A DNA stretch of 64,000 bases from Pseudeuparius sepicola. Lineage: Eukaryota > Arthropoda > Insecta > Coleoptera > Anthribidae. Positions 9,885-19,939 of the stretch are shown piece after piece. Position 1 is the first letter of the stretch. Every line of letters begins with the position of its first letter. The notes below the pieces were generated by a model, which had not been told where the DNA came from, searched no databases, and saw only the letters and a program-made list of their open reading frames with translations. The DNA lies in the NCBI GenBank assembly GCA_963920635.1, contig OY987303.1, positions 52,699,223 through 52,763,222 on the forward strand, written 5' to 3'. The position numbers and the translations under genes are program-made.

Positions 9885-11392
9885 AGATATTTTAACCAAA
9901 GTGTCACGTGACAAAGATGAAGGATATAGTTTCCAGCATGTGCAGCATGAACAGACACAATTTTGCTATAGAGGAGTCAATATACGGACAACAAAATGTG
10001 ACAAAATTTTTCTGTGCATTTGCGTCAGTTAAATCTCAAAGGTTGCAATACAATAAGTAACAGATATTCATAGCTAAGCTGGAGATATTTGAATAGAAAA
10101 GTTGGTTCCACGAATTATTGCAAACCGACACCGGCAACGTTGCAATTCCGTTTCTCCTGAGAGGCGCAGAGTTGTCACGTTTGACGTTCTGAACGACGAA
10201 ACTGTAGATTTCAGCCTGAACAAAATTGTGCAACTTCGTCTTTAATTATCATAAATAAATAAGGGTTGAAAGCCGTTGTTTCATTTATTACATGTTATTC
10301 GAACTACCTATATATTATAAACATCGATTAATATCTAACTGGGAATATTTCCCTATTACCAACAACAGTCGAGAAACAAACAGCATAATATGTATTATGG
10401 TAGGTATCTAATTAAATGTAAATTGCTCATTTTGACACAAAGCTTTGTATTGTTAGTGCAATTTGAAAATATGTACCTATAAATAGCTGTTTTGAAGCTT
10501 TGAAGTATATTATTTAAACACTCGCCCTCTATGTAATTTGTGTTAAGTACCTACTCTGGTTCCATAATAATAATATGAAATATAACGTTTTCGAAACTGT
10601 ATTCTAAAACATAATCTTTCATGCAATAAATGTACCTAGCAAATAACCACTTCAGTAGGTACTGTTAAAATAAATAAAAAACTACTGGAATCAGTAGGAT
10701 ACCAAATTATTAGAATGACTATAGGCTAAATGGAAGTTTTTTTCTATCACAAAAAAAATACAAAGTCATAAGGAACACAACCTTATAATAAACCCCTGAA
10801 CATATTTTTTTTATAGATTTTGAAACCATATTATATTCATTATGTGCTTTTTTATATCGTTGGATTTATGCGAGAGGTTGTGTTAGCAGCGAGATCTCAA
10901 TAAGAGCCAAAGCATTCAAATACTTACTACTTTGAGGCGGTGTAGAACGCTTCTTAAGTTCGAAAAATAATCAACTGTCCAGTAATCTGATGCATAATAT
11001 TATGCCCGCCTTTAATTTTGACGCCACGAATAGTCATTTTACTTAATTTATTACGGGGTTCTCGCTTGCTGAAACGCATAGTTGTTAAATAAACAGGGAA
11101 GTAAGTAGGTATATGCATCTAAGCATACACATCAATATTTGACTTTAGCGTTTGGGAGTATCGTAATTGGAAATTCCTAATTCTGACATTATATTATTGA
11201 CGCCCGCCTGATATTAGTATATATTATGTACTTATACAAAAATCACCCATAATTATAGTCCACCATAAATAATAAGAAAAAATACCATAACAATATTACT
11301 ATAGAATTTTGATAAGATCATAAAGATTTCATATAAATTTGTCCTGTATCGTAAAGTAAGGAGACCCATGACTACATTCATAACATAAAAAA
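9885..11392. other. Intergenic, no gene recognised
   Basis: AT-rich with scattered TAGGTACCTA-type words. No open frame with a recognisable domain and no long repeat partner within the window. Confidence 0.4.
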
Positions 11393-11722
11393 TTGAAAAT
11401 AAAAAAAACCTTTTTAATAACAAGCTTTTATTTGAGCTATGTACTAAAACGAATAAAATAAGTTTAGGTTTTTGTTAAGATAAATGTTGATGAAAGTAGG
11501 TACCAATCAATTTTATCCAACAGTGATTGGTTGGTAAGCAAGTACCTATTTGCCAAAGTATGCATTTTTTCTTTACAATTCGCGCGACAAGCTTTTCAAT
11601 TTGCAAAAACTTGTCGCAATTTGGAATTGAATTATCTTAACGAAAACCTAAACTTATTTTATTCGTTTTAGTACATGTCTTAAATAAAAGCTTGTTTTTA
11701 AAAACGTTTTTTTATTTTCTAT
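11393..11722. mobile_element. Fold-back MITE, about 330 bp
   Basis: Inverted arms of about 85 bp: AACAAGCTTTTATTTGAGC and ACTAAAACGAATAAAATAAG with TTTAGG on the left (about 11419-11470) are matched in reverse complement at about 11640-11705. The interior is non-coding. The termini grade into A- and T-runs, so the exact ends and target duplication are unclear. Confidence 0.65.
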
Positions 11723-11891
11723 TTTATTTTGTGCTTTTTAGTACCTATTTGATTCCCATGTCAGGAGGATGGTAAAGAAATTTAGTCCGCCATCTTGAGG
11801 CGGCCACCATATTGGATTTAGTATGAAGTCATTCACCTTATTGAAAAGGGAAAGAAATGTATTTCCGTGCAAATAATTTAATTAAAAATCA

Positions 11892-11931
11892 TGGTAAAGC
11901 GCTTTCGGCTGTTAAGCCATCCTCAGTACCA
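11892..11931 (-). ncRNA. Hammerhead ribozyme, left arm
   Basis: On the minus strand the 40 nt read, in order: stem I TGGTA, core CTGAGGA, stem-loop II TGGCTTAACAGCC (GGCT/AGCC pairing), GAA, a minimal self-complementary stem III AGCGCT, cleavage nucleotide U (11897), and stem I partner TACCA. This is identical to the right-arm copy. A stem III of three base pairs without a loop cannot close on itself well; such motifs in Penelope-like elements are thought to act as dimers. The core position following CTGANGA is U instead of the usual G, making the first pair of stem II a mismatch. Confidence 0.75.
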
Positions 11932-12934
11932 CCTAAAAAGAAAGTATGACATAAAATAGGGGGTTGGAAAAAGTTAACTGTGGAAAAACTAAATTGATTT
12001 AACGTCATGTCATACTCACTTGTCAAGTGTGTACAGGAAAATTGGAGCATTATACAACAGTAAAAAAACCCATAAAATAGAAGGTCACACCAAGTCACAT
12101 TTTAAAAACTTTAAAATATTAACAAATTATACAACTGTGGGCAGCCAAGCTACCCAAATTATTTAAACAAAAGACCAGCCGAAGTGCCAAATGCATCGTG
12201 GAAGGTGGAAGTGAAATTTGAGACATAACCTGTTCGACATCCCGTTGAAGGAACTGGATGTCAGTCGAAAAAGCGCGCGAGATTTAAACTTGAAAACAAA
12301 ATGTCATAGGCGGGTAAAAATATTTTATGAAGAGTGAATGTGAAGGATTTGAAGAAATTTAATTCATAAGTTAAGAATTTATATTTAATAAATGTTTAAT
12401 TAATGGTAATGAAAATTAGATAGAAATAGAAATTCGAAAAATTATTTGTTTACCATTAATTAAACATTTATTAAATATAAATTCTTAACTTATGAATTAA
12501 ATTTCTTCAAATCCTTCACATTCACTCTTCATAAAATATTTTTACCCGCCTATGACATTTTGTTTTCAAGTTTAAATCTCGCGCGCTTTTTCGACTGACA
12601 TCCAGTTCCTTCAACGGGATGTCGAACAGGTTATGTCTCAAATTTCACTTCCACCTTCCACGATGCATTTGGCACTTCGGCTGGTCTTTTGTTTAAATAA
12701 TTTGGGTAGCTTGGCTGCCCACAGTTGTATAATTTGTTAATATTTTAAAGTTTTTAAAATGTGACTTGGTGTGACCTTCTATTTTATGGGTTTTTTTACT
12801 GTTGTATAATGCTTTATGCTCCAATTTTCCTGTACACACTTGACAAGTGAGTATGACATGACGTTAAATCAATTTAGTTTTTCCACAGTTAACTTTTTCC
12901 AACCCCCTATTTTATGTCATACTTTCTTTTTAGG

Positions 12935-12974
12935 TGGTACTGAGGATGGCTTAACAGCCGAAAGCGCTTTACCA
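12935..12974 (+). ncRNA. Hammerhead ribozyme, right arm
   Basis: Plus-strand copy of the same 40 nt: stem I 12935-12939, CTGAGGA core 12940-12946, stem-loop II 12947-12959, GAA 12960-12962, self-complementary stem III 12963-12968, predicted cleavage after U12969, and stem I partner 12970-12974. All strictly conserved core bases of a hammerhead are present. The two ribozymes lie near the outer ends of the palindrome in opposite orientations, so a transcript of either strand contains one functional-sense copy and one antisense copy. Confidence 0.75.
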
Positions 12975-13445
12975 TGATTTTTAATTAAATTACTTGCACG
13001 GAAATACATTTCTTTCCCTTTTCATCTATATATACGTGCACACAGCCCCGCACTCCTTTGTATTCACCTTATTGTTTTCTACCCTTCGAGCCCTTTCATT
13101 TGATATCCATGTTGGGTATCAAATAGGTAATCCGCCATCTTGGAGCGGCGGCCATATTGAATTTAGTGTGATGTCACTAACTTTATCGTTTTCTACTCTT
13201 CAAGCCCTTTCATTTGATACCCATATTATGGGGGTTGACAAAAAATACATCATCCGCCATCTTGGAGCGGCGGCCATTTTGAAAGTATTACAATATTGAG
13301 TATTGCATATTGCATTGTAACCGAAACTAAAAATATATATGCAAAATTTCAGCTCAATCGGATGTCAGGAAGTGGTGCTGATTCAGCTTGCAAGATTCGA
13401 CCCACACTAATAAAAGTGAAGTTAAATAAAAGCTGGTAAAATATA

Positions 13446-13690
13446 ATAGAGGAATATCGGCCATTACTTTTTAAAAAATATATTTTCTTAATAATGAAAA
13501 TTTAAAATACCTATATCTTTACTCCAATAGCGACTGACGCTAACACAGAAAAATTAACAGGGCCATCTAGAAGTGGGTAGTGGGCTTAAACGACATTTAA
13601 TAATGAAAATGAAAATGCACATAGACAGCACATATAGTAAATACTAAAAATACTCTCGCACATTGGAGTTAATAATGGCAATACTCATTT
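13446..13690. other. Intergenic spacer
   Basis: AT-rich DNA between the minisatellite locus and hAT copy A. No gene or repeat recognised. Confidence 0.4.
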
Positions 13691-13889
13691 AAATACCGCA
13701 CGGGCGTAGCCAGGATTTAGTTTTGGGGGGGGGGGTTAGTTTGAGAAGTAAATAAAACAACAAAAATATACTTACATGAAATTTAATATCTATATATTCA
13801 TCCGAAAAACTACGACATATTTATAAAGTTCTTAACTTTAAATGAAATGGATAAATTAATTTCGTTGCTCTGCGCTAAATCTAAAACCA

Positions 13890-14189
13890 TTAAAGAAGAA
13901 ATCTTCGGCTTTTTCTTTTAAATATATCCACTACTTCATCTGCATGAATTTCTGTTCCATAGTGAATGTTCATTAGAGCCAAACCATTAAGTCTGTTTTC
14001 ACTTGTAGTGTTTCGTAAATAGTTTTTCAGACTCCTTAGGCTCGAGAAAGACCTTTCTGGGGTAGCAGTGGATACAGGAATGGTAGCCAAGATTTGTAGT
14101 AATGTGTAAATATTAGGATAAAGGTTTTTATCGCACATATCTAGGCATTCCAAACTAGATTTCGGGGTAGGCAGTCTTCTTATCAGCAT
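13890..14189 (-). pseudogene. hAT transposase C-terminal dimerisation domain, copy A
   Basis: The frame shows SLECLDMCDKNLYPNIYTLL and then ATPERSFSSLRSLKNYLR, with ENRLNGLALMNIH. This is the hAT C-terminal dimerisation region (Dimer_Tnp_hAT type, as in ZMYM1-like/52-kDa-repressor-like hAT proteins). Only about 99 residues remain. It overlaps the N-terminal piece by a junction in a different frame, so no continuous protein is possible. It differs from copy B at few positions (for example S/R in the SLR block). Confidence 0.85.
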
Positions 14190-14397
14190 GCAAGGTAGCT
14201 GAAGCTTTGATAGCTAAATCCAAATTTGTTTCTTTATTAGAAACCCCTTGACCTTGACTACACCACTTTTTCCAGTAGTCCATACCTTTAAGTTTATCAC
14301 CCTTCCTTTTTTTCCCCTCCATTTTTCGACAGTAATAATGATTCACGTATCTATCCTTAACAAGGTCATCGAATAACAGCGCACTAAAATTACTCAC
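14155..14397 (-). pseudogene. hAT transposase N-terminal piece, copy A
   Basis: Reads MSNFSALLFDDLVKDRYV, then a lysine-rich GKKRKGDKLKG stretch and MDYWKKWC. It ends at a stop a few residues after the deletion junction. Compared with copy B it has one more A in the poly-A run after GGGG, so here the frame stays open longer. Function before deletion would be the amino end of the transposase. No BED or TTF finger is visible in what remains. Confidence 0.6.
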
Positions 14398-14828
14398 TTA
14401 CACGGTACACTTAATTCTCTTCACTATTCGTTCACCACTTTTCACTTTTATTCGCTTCGAGTTCGCATGGAACAATACTGCCGTAAGCGCAGTCACGCGC
14501 CGCGGCGCCGCTTATATAGCAGCCCAGTAGCCGTCCAGAAACTTCCACGAACTTCCACAAAGTTCCGCTCATTTCGACCGAGGGGCGTGGCGAATAATCG
14601 AGAAACAACGCAAAGTGTCCCTACAATACAAAATAGTTCGGCTGCAACTGCGTCTGCCTCTTGTCAAAAGATGGCGCTAGGCGCTACTATTACTACATAT
14701 ATTCAAACGTAATAATAATTTAACTCTTCACTCCTCGTATTTTTTCGGTATAATATTAGGCAATATTTTGCTTATTTCGGGGGGGGGGGGTTTGAACCCC
14801 CGAAACCCCCCCCTTGGCTACGCCCGTG

Positions 14829-15191
14829 AAATACCGCATTGCAGCAGTCGCACTGCTAAAATAGGACCCAGTGTGTTTTGGTTTCGGACGAGAATCGGTC
14901 AATACGTTGTAATTAAAACAATGAACAAGATTGCGGGGCCCACAAAGTGCACACCGGGTGGAAGTGTTCATCAAACGAATGCGCGCGCGTTCGGTGCGAA
15001 TGTTTGCCAACTACCCGCTGGGGAGTTGGTGAAATCATTTGGATAATTTGGCCCTACGGAGGGCGGCATCGATTGGTTTTGGACGGAAGAGAGTGCCAAA
15101 CAGCGGCAGTTAAACATTTTGAGGGGAAAATGTAGAGATTTTTCCCGTGTAGTTTTAACTGGTCTGTCCCATTGTAGGCAAAGCTACATAT
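14829..15191. other. Spacer between hAT copies A and B
   Basis: 363 bp, more GC-rich than the surroundings, with CG-rich patches (about 14975-15000). Two short frames exist without recognisable motifs. It appears to be older local DNA into which both hAT copies inserted separately, since each has its own target duplication. Confidence 0.5.
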
Positions 15192-15501
15192 CACGGGCGT
15201 AGCCAAGGGGGGGTTTCGGGGGTTCAAACCCCCTCCCCCCCGAAATAAGCAAAATATTACCTAATATTATACCAAAAAAATACGAGGAGTGAAGAGTTAA
15301 ATTATTATTACGTTTGAATATATGTAGTAATAGTAGCGCCTAGCGCCATCTTTTGACGAGAGGCAGACGCAGTTGCAGCCGAACTATTTTGTATTGTAGG
15401 GACACTTTGCGTTGTTTCTCGATTATTCGCCACGCCCCTCGGTCGAAATCAGCGGAACTTTGTGGAAGTTCGTGGAAGTTTCTGGACGGCTACTGGGCTG
15501 C

Positions 15502-15509
15502 TATATAAG
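15502..15509 (+). promoter_or_regulatory. Probable TATA box of the hAT family
   Basis: TATATAAG followed by a GC-rich GCGGCGCCGCGGCGCG block, about 120 nt before the first coding ATG of copy B. The same arrangement is kept in copy A (minus strand, 14512-14519) and copy C (35038-35045). Conservation across copies reflects descent and does not prove activity. Confidence 0.5.
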
Positions 15510-15622
15510 CGGCGCCGCGGCGCGTGACCGCGCTTACGGCAGTATTGTTCCATGCGAACTCGAAGCGAATAAAAGTGAAAAGTGGTGAACGAATAGTGAA
15601 GAGAATTAAGTGTACCGTGTAA

Positions 15623-15805
15623 GTGAGTAATTTTAGTGCGCTGTTATTCGATGACCTTGTTAAAGATAGATACGTGAATCATTATTACTGTCGAAAAATG
15701 GAGGGGAAAAAAGGAAGGGTGATAAACTTAAAGGTATGGACTACTGGAAAAAGTGGTGTAGTCAAGGTCAAGGGGTTTCTAATAAAGAAACAAATTTGGA
15801 TTTAG
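15623..15805 (+). pseudogene. hAT transposase N-terminal piece, copy B, frameshifted
   Basis: Begins MSNFSALLFDDLVKDRYV as in copy A, then leaves the shared frame after MEGKK because one A is missing from the A-run. The remaining peptide to 15805 is out-of-frame and ends early. Confidence 0.6.
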
Positions 15806-15829
15806 CTATCAAAGCTTCAGCTACCTTGC

Positions 15830-16129
15830 ATGCTGATAAGAAGACTGCCTACCCCGAAATCTAGTTTGGAATGCCTAGATATGTACGATAAAAACCTTTA
15901 TCCTAATATTTACACATTACTACAAATCTTGGCTACCATTCCTGTATCCACTGCTACCCCAGAAAGGTCTTTCTCGAGCCTAAGGAGACTGAAAAACTAT
16001 TTACGAAACACTACAAGTGAAAACAGACTTAATGGTTTGGCTCTAATGAACATTCACTATGGAACAGAAATTCATGCAGATGAAGTAGTGGATATATTTA
16101 AAAGAAAAATCCGAAGATTTCTTCTTTAA
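15830..16129 (+). pseudogene. hAT transposase C-terminal dimerisation domain, copy B
   Basis: Reads KSSLECLDMYDKNLYPNI and TATPERSFSSLRRLKNYL with the ENRLNGLALMNIHYG block, the typical end of hAT transposases of the ZMYM1-like group. The natural stop follows RRFLL. The start at 15830 is only the first ATG after the deletion junction and is not the true protein start. Confidence 0.85.
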
Positions 16130-16378
16130 TGGTTTTAGATTTAGCGCAGAGGAACGAAATTAATTTATCCATTTCATTTAAAGTTAAGAACTTTATAAAT
16201 ATGTCGTAGTTTTTCGGATGAACATATAGATATTAAATTTCATGTAAGTATATTTTTGTTGTTTTATTTACTTCTCAAACTAAACCCCCCCCCCAAAACT
16301 AAATCCTGGCTACGCCCGTGCTACATATAGATCTCATAACAACAATTTTGCTAGCAAAGTTGAAGGAATTAGTAAAGG

Positions 16379-18062
16379 ATCCGCACTAGAAACGACCTTC
16401 ACCCATTTGTTTAATGGAAGAAAAGTATTTTATATCAAATTTAATATATTGGAAAATATATCTCAAGTGGGTTGTTTAAAAATTTGCTGGCCAGACTATG
16501 GTTAATTAAAAATTGAAAAATGACTTTTTATTAAATATTGCACTCATGAGTTTAACGAATAAATTTAATACCAACCGAAAGTATGAAGCCTACAGAATGT
16601 ACAAACGTTGGGTTGTCAATTTTTTTCCTGGCGTAACTACTGGGTTGGCGGGTATAAACAGGTAAATCGATAATAGTTATTTTCACCTATTTGTTTAATA
16701 AATAAATCTTATATCAACATGAGCCCTATTTAATTGCCAATACGATAATATAGGGTTGTCTGTAAAAAATCTGGCCTGAATGACGGTTGTCGAGTTTTGA
16801 AAGGTGAAAATTTTGTGGGTATGTAAGTTTAATAATACTGTTCCAGAAAGTCGCAAAAATTATAACTTCTTTGGCTTATTTGCTAACCAAAAATTATTTA
16901 CAAAAATTATAAAAAAATTAAAGAATGTGGAAAATTAAAAAAAAAAACGTAGGTGTAAAAGAAATAAAATTTATTTTGATAATAATTACTGTAATTGAAA
17001 CTAATTTAATCAAAGTAGGAATATCACATTTTCCATTATTACATTCTTTCATTGTAGATAATGAAGAAATATTTAATATTAATTAATTAATTTAATACTT
17101 TTGAAGAATCATATATTATATACTGACTGTATACTCCGTATATACTTACTGTAGACTCCGTACTAAAAAAAATTAAATTCTTCATTATATTTAATTCCCA
17201 AAACAGTCACCTTCTTATAACACGTGGTATGGTAACCAACAAAATCGAGTGATGCTTCAGTTAGCTCAACTTCGTTGTATTTAAAATTCTTTTTTTACAA
17301 TTTTTAAAAGTTTCATCATGAAAGTCAATCAACGAATCGTCCGAGTCACACAAAAAACACTTTTTAGCCATTTTTCAATACAATATATTGTCAATAAACA
17401 ACGATGCGTAGTCACGCGTGTTCTCAATATTTTAGGTTATTAACTACTCCAAAATAATGCTCAGTATTTACTAATGTATCGCTATCCTTCTCTGTTGCAT
17501 GAACAAATAACATGCGCGCTCTCTTTCATCTGGCGGTCTCGTCATGCGTAGGTGCAATGTAGTGTCCTCTTCTTATGGGCTAGTTAGCTCGGACCTCTTT
17601 GTCGTAACTTTCATACGCATAAAATTTTCACCTTTCAAAACTCGACAACCGTCATTCAGGCCAGATTTTTTACAGACAACCCTATATCATCGTATTCGCA
17701 ATTAAATAGCGCCCATTTTGATATAAGATTTATTTATTAAACAAATAGGTGAAAATAACTATTATCGATTTACCTGTTTATACCTACCCGCCAACCCAGT
17801 AGTTACGACAGGAAAAAAATAGACAACCCAACGTTTGTATATTCTGTAGGCTTCATACTTTCGGTTGGTATTAAATTTATTCGTTAAATTCATGAGTGCA
17901 ATATTTAATAAGAAGTCATTTTTCAATTTTTAATTAACCATAGTCTGGCCAGGAAATTTTTAGACAACCCACTCGAGATATATTTTCTAATATATTAAAT
18001 TTGATATAAAATACTTTTCATCCATTAAACAGATGGGGTGCAGGTCGTTTCTAGTTCGGATC
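16379..18062. mobile_element. Long inverted-repeat element with internal tandem sub-units
   Basis: Arms of about 440 bp (16379-16825 and 17605-18062) are inverted copies. For example, GCACTAGAAACGACCTTC at the left pairs with CGTTTCTAGTTCGG at the right, and TGACGGTTGTCGAGTTTTG pairs with CAAAACTCGACAACCGTCA. Each arm itself holds three diverged tandem units about 141 bp apart, each with a GGGTTGT...CTGGC core (16468, 16608 and 16751 in the left arm) and a TTTAATxxAxxxATxxTAT-like block. The 780-bp centre is AT-rich, without a coding frame. No TA or other clear target duplication was identified. Confidence 0.7.
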
Positions 18063-18159
18063 TTAGACTAAATTATTTTCAAAAATCTCTCATTTTTTTG
18101 TGGCCATAAAAAAGAAACAATATTTTCTCAAACTAATTTTAATACTAAAAAAAAACCCG

Positions 18160-19212
18160 CACTTTCTTCTGTAAACTATATCATTTTAAGGCCTTATAAA
18201 AAAGTTACAGGGTTTTAAAGTTGTAAGAAATATGTGGAATTTATTGAATATTTACCAAACTAGTTGAGATATTTAAGTCATATTTGGTACACATTATAAC
18301 GGCATGGGTTAGCATAAAACCTGTTAATATCAAACACCTGGAAAAACCAGTGGCGTAGAAGTGGGTAATTAGTATAATTGTTTTTAGAAAAAAAAATGAA
18401 CCACCTTGTATAGCAATAAAATGTATTCAATTTCTTATGTAAATTTTGTAAACAAAAACGTTCTCTTAGCATTTTTTCATATGTCATGGTTTCATAACAA
18501 ATTTGATTTTTTCGTATTATTTCGGGGTACTTCTGAAAAATTAGCTTAAAACTTCGCTGCATAAGTAACACTCGAAGCAGAAAAAATTTGTTTCTTACTT
18601 TAAATACATAGTAACTTTTCCCAATAAACTTACCCATTCAAGGTTTTACTTTTCAAGATACAGAGCGTAACATTAATTGTATCTTCCTTAAATGTATTAG
18701 ACCCTGTATCTTCAAAAGTATAGCCTTAAATAGGTAAGTTTATTGGAAAAAGTTACTTCATTTCAAGTAGCAAACACATTATTTCCACTTTAAGTGATAC
18801 TTATGGAGCAAATTTTTTAGATAATTTTTCAGAAATACCCCGAAATAATACAAAAAAAACAAATTTGCCACGAAACCATGACACATGCAAAAAAATACCA
18901 AGAGGGCATTTTTGTTCAAAATTAAAATTTACATAAGAAATTTAATACATTTTATTGCTATACAAGGTGGTTCTTTTTAAAAAAAAAACAATAATTATAC
19001 TAATTACCTACTTCTACGCCACTGGTTGTTCAAGGTGTTTGATATTAACAGGTTTTATGCTAAGTCATGCATTTATAACGTGTACCAAATATGACTTAAA
19101 TATCTCAACTAGTTTGGTAAATATTCAATAAAGACCACATGTTTCTTAAAACTTTAACACCCTGTACCTTTTTAATAAGGCCTTAAAATGATATCGTTTA
19201 AAAAAAAGTGAG
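18160..19212. mobile_element. Fold-back element, about 1.05 kb
   Basis: TATCATTTTAAGGCCTTAT at the left (about 18178) is mirrored by ATAAGGCCTTAAAATGATAT at the right (about 19175). The inner pairs GGTTTTATGC/GCATAAAACC, TTGCTATACAAGGTGGTTC and TGTATCTT-type repeats near the centre (18660-18720) complete a near-continuous hairpin. The open frames inside (for example 18278-18637) read through the arm and are not genes. A CAGGGTxTTAAAG motif lies 45 bp inside each border and may be the true TIR start. Confidence 0.7.
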
Positions 19213-19862
19213 GTTATTTTTTGGTTTTCTGTCACCTGTTGAAGTGTCGCAGAATAAAACTGAATCTCCCTGTATAATATGCAATTAAAAAATGCATAAT
19301 TCAAATCATTCTCGTAACGCGCCATCCTTGGTTGTGATGTCAAGCAGTTCGTTGGTGGGGGCCTCTGGTGGGAGGCAGCACCATGTATAAACTAATATGG
19401 GCGGCACATGTATAAAAACTACAGCACCATGCACCCTTTGCGTAGAAAGAGCAACGAGACCGTGCTATCCTTGTTTATCCGTCTTATTATAGTCTATCTC
19501 AGTCTTGATATTGTCGATAACGTGTAAAAAAAGTGTGCTGTATTAAATAGTTATTTACATTGCGAGATGCGTAAGAGCACTTTTTTGGCCGAGGAGGTTG
19601 TTTAACGCCCGTGTTGCCTCGGGTCTTAAAACTCTCTGCGAGGCCAAAAAGAGCTCACGCATGGAGCAACGTGTAACATTTTTCCAGCTACCGGCAATTT
19701 CATATTAGCTAGGTAGGAACTTTGAATAATTGAAATACACTATGGAGTAGAATGTGAGAAATAATCTTCATATTAACCATTGTCAAATTGTTACTGAAAA
19801 TGATAATCAATGATAAATATAAGAGGTAGAATGCAGTGATAAAAAACATAAAAAATAAACTT
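19213..19862. other. Intergenic, no gene recognised
   Basis: A moderately GC-rich patch (19340-19480, 19580-19640) lies within AT-rich sequence. No coding domain or repeat partner found. Confidence 0.4.
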
Positions 19863-19939
19863 GGGCTTCGTGTAGGATTGAACCCGAGACCTACAAATTA
19901 CAAGTCCCGCGGGGCCTCTCCATTCAGTTAAAGAAGTGC
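19863..19939 (-). repeat. tRNA-like sequence, tRNA pseudogene or SINE head
   Basis: On the minus strand a B-box-like GGGTTCAATCC, an A-box-like TAACTGAATGG and an anticodon-loop-like CTTGTAA (UGU, threonine-like) occur in the right order within 77 nt. A partial acceptor pairing GCACTTC/GAAGCCC is present. The T-stem is poor and two acceptor pairs are mismatched, so it is a degenerate tRNA copy or a SINE head, not a functional tRNA. Confidence 0.4.

Larger units (their letters stand above)
11844..13061. mobile_element. Palindromic Penelope-like element: two inverted pLTRs, no coding region
   Basis: The left arm 11844-12408 and right arm 12451-13024 are near-identical inverted repeats (the right arm has a 7-bp insertion near 12807) joined by a 42-nt loop. 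A non-palindromic tail of 37 nt (13025-13061) exists on the right only. ATTCACCTTATTG (13 bp) occurs directly at both borders (11831-11843 and 13062-13074). Removing the insert and one copy restores a minisatellite unit that aligns with the next unit. Each arm holds a hammerhead ribozyme. Known for Penelope-like elements: pLTRs in direct or inverted order, a short one-sided tail, variable-length target duplications, and hammerheads in the pLTR. No reverse transcriptase or GIY-YIG frame is present, so the copy is non-autonomous. The family call is inference from structure alone. Confidence 0.75.
11745..13445 (+). repeat. Minisatellite-bearing repeat locus, helentron/HINE-like, copy 1
   Basis: Units of about 120 bp start CCGCCATCTTGGAGCGGCGG and end near TTTCATTTGATACCCAT (cores at 11789, 13132 and 13255). 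They are followed by a single-copy tail that includes GACCCACACTAATAAAAG and GTGAAGTTAAATAAAAGC (to about 13440). The same array plus tail occurs at 51895-52455 on the opposite strand. Known biology: non-autonomous helentrons (HINE/DINE) carry internal minisatellites and a conserved 3' end, so this is a candidate class, but I see no definite 3' hairpin. The array is split by the palindromic element at 11844-13061. Confidence 0.55.
13699..14828 (-). mobile_element. Non-autonomous hAT element, copy A
   Basis: Ends CACGGGCGTAGCCA/TGGCTACGCCCGTG form a 14-bp TIR. The perfect 8-bp duplication AAATACCG flanks the element (13691-13698 and 14829-14836), the hAT hallmark. A run of G (about 10-11) lies just inside each TIR. 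The minus strand carries a TATATAAG box (14512-14519) and two coding pieces, an N-terminal frame (14155-14397) and the hAT dimerisation tail (13890-14189), with the transposase core deleted between them. The layout is the same as copy B, so both descend from one internally deleted master. Confidence 0.9.
15192..16320 (+). mobile_element. Non-autonomous hAT element, copy B
   Basis: Same 14-bp TIR and internal layout as copy A but in the opposite orientation. The 8-bp target duplication CTACATAT is perfect (15184-15191 and 16321-16328). C/G homopolymer runs lie inside both TIRs. The different target duplications of A and B show two independent insertions 363 bp apart, not one inverted duplication. 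Confidence 0.9.

Noticed and set aside
19863..19939. Functional tRNA-Thr gene
   Set aside because: Mismatched acceptor pairs and a poor T-stem; kept only as a tRNA-like relic.
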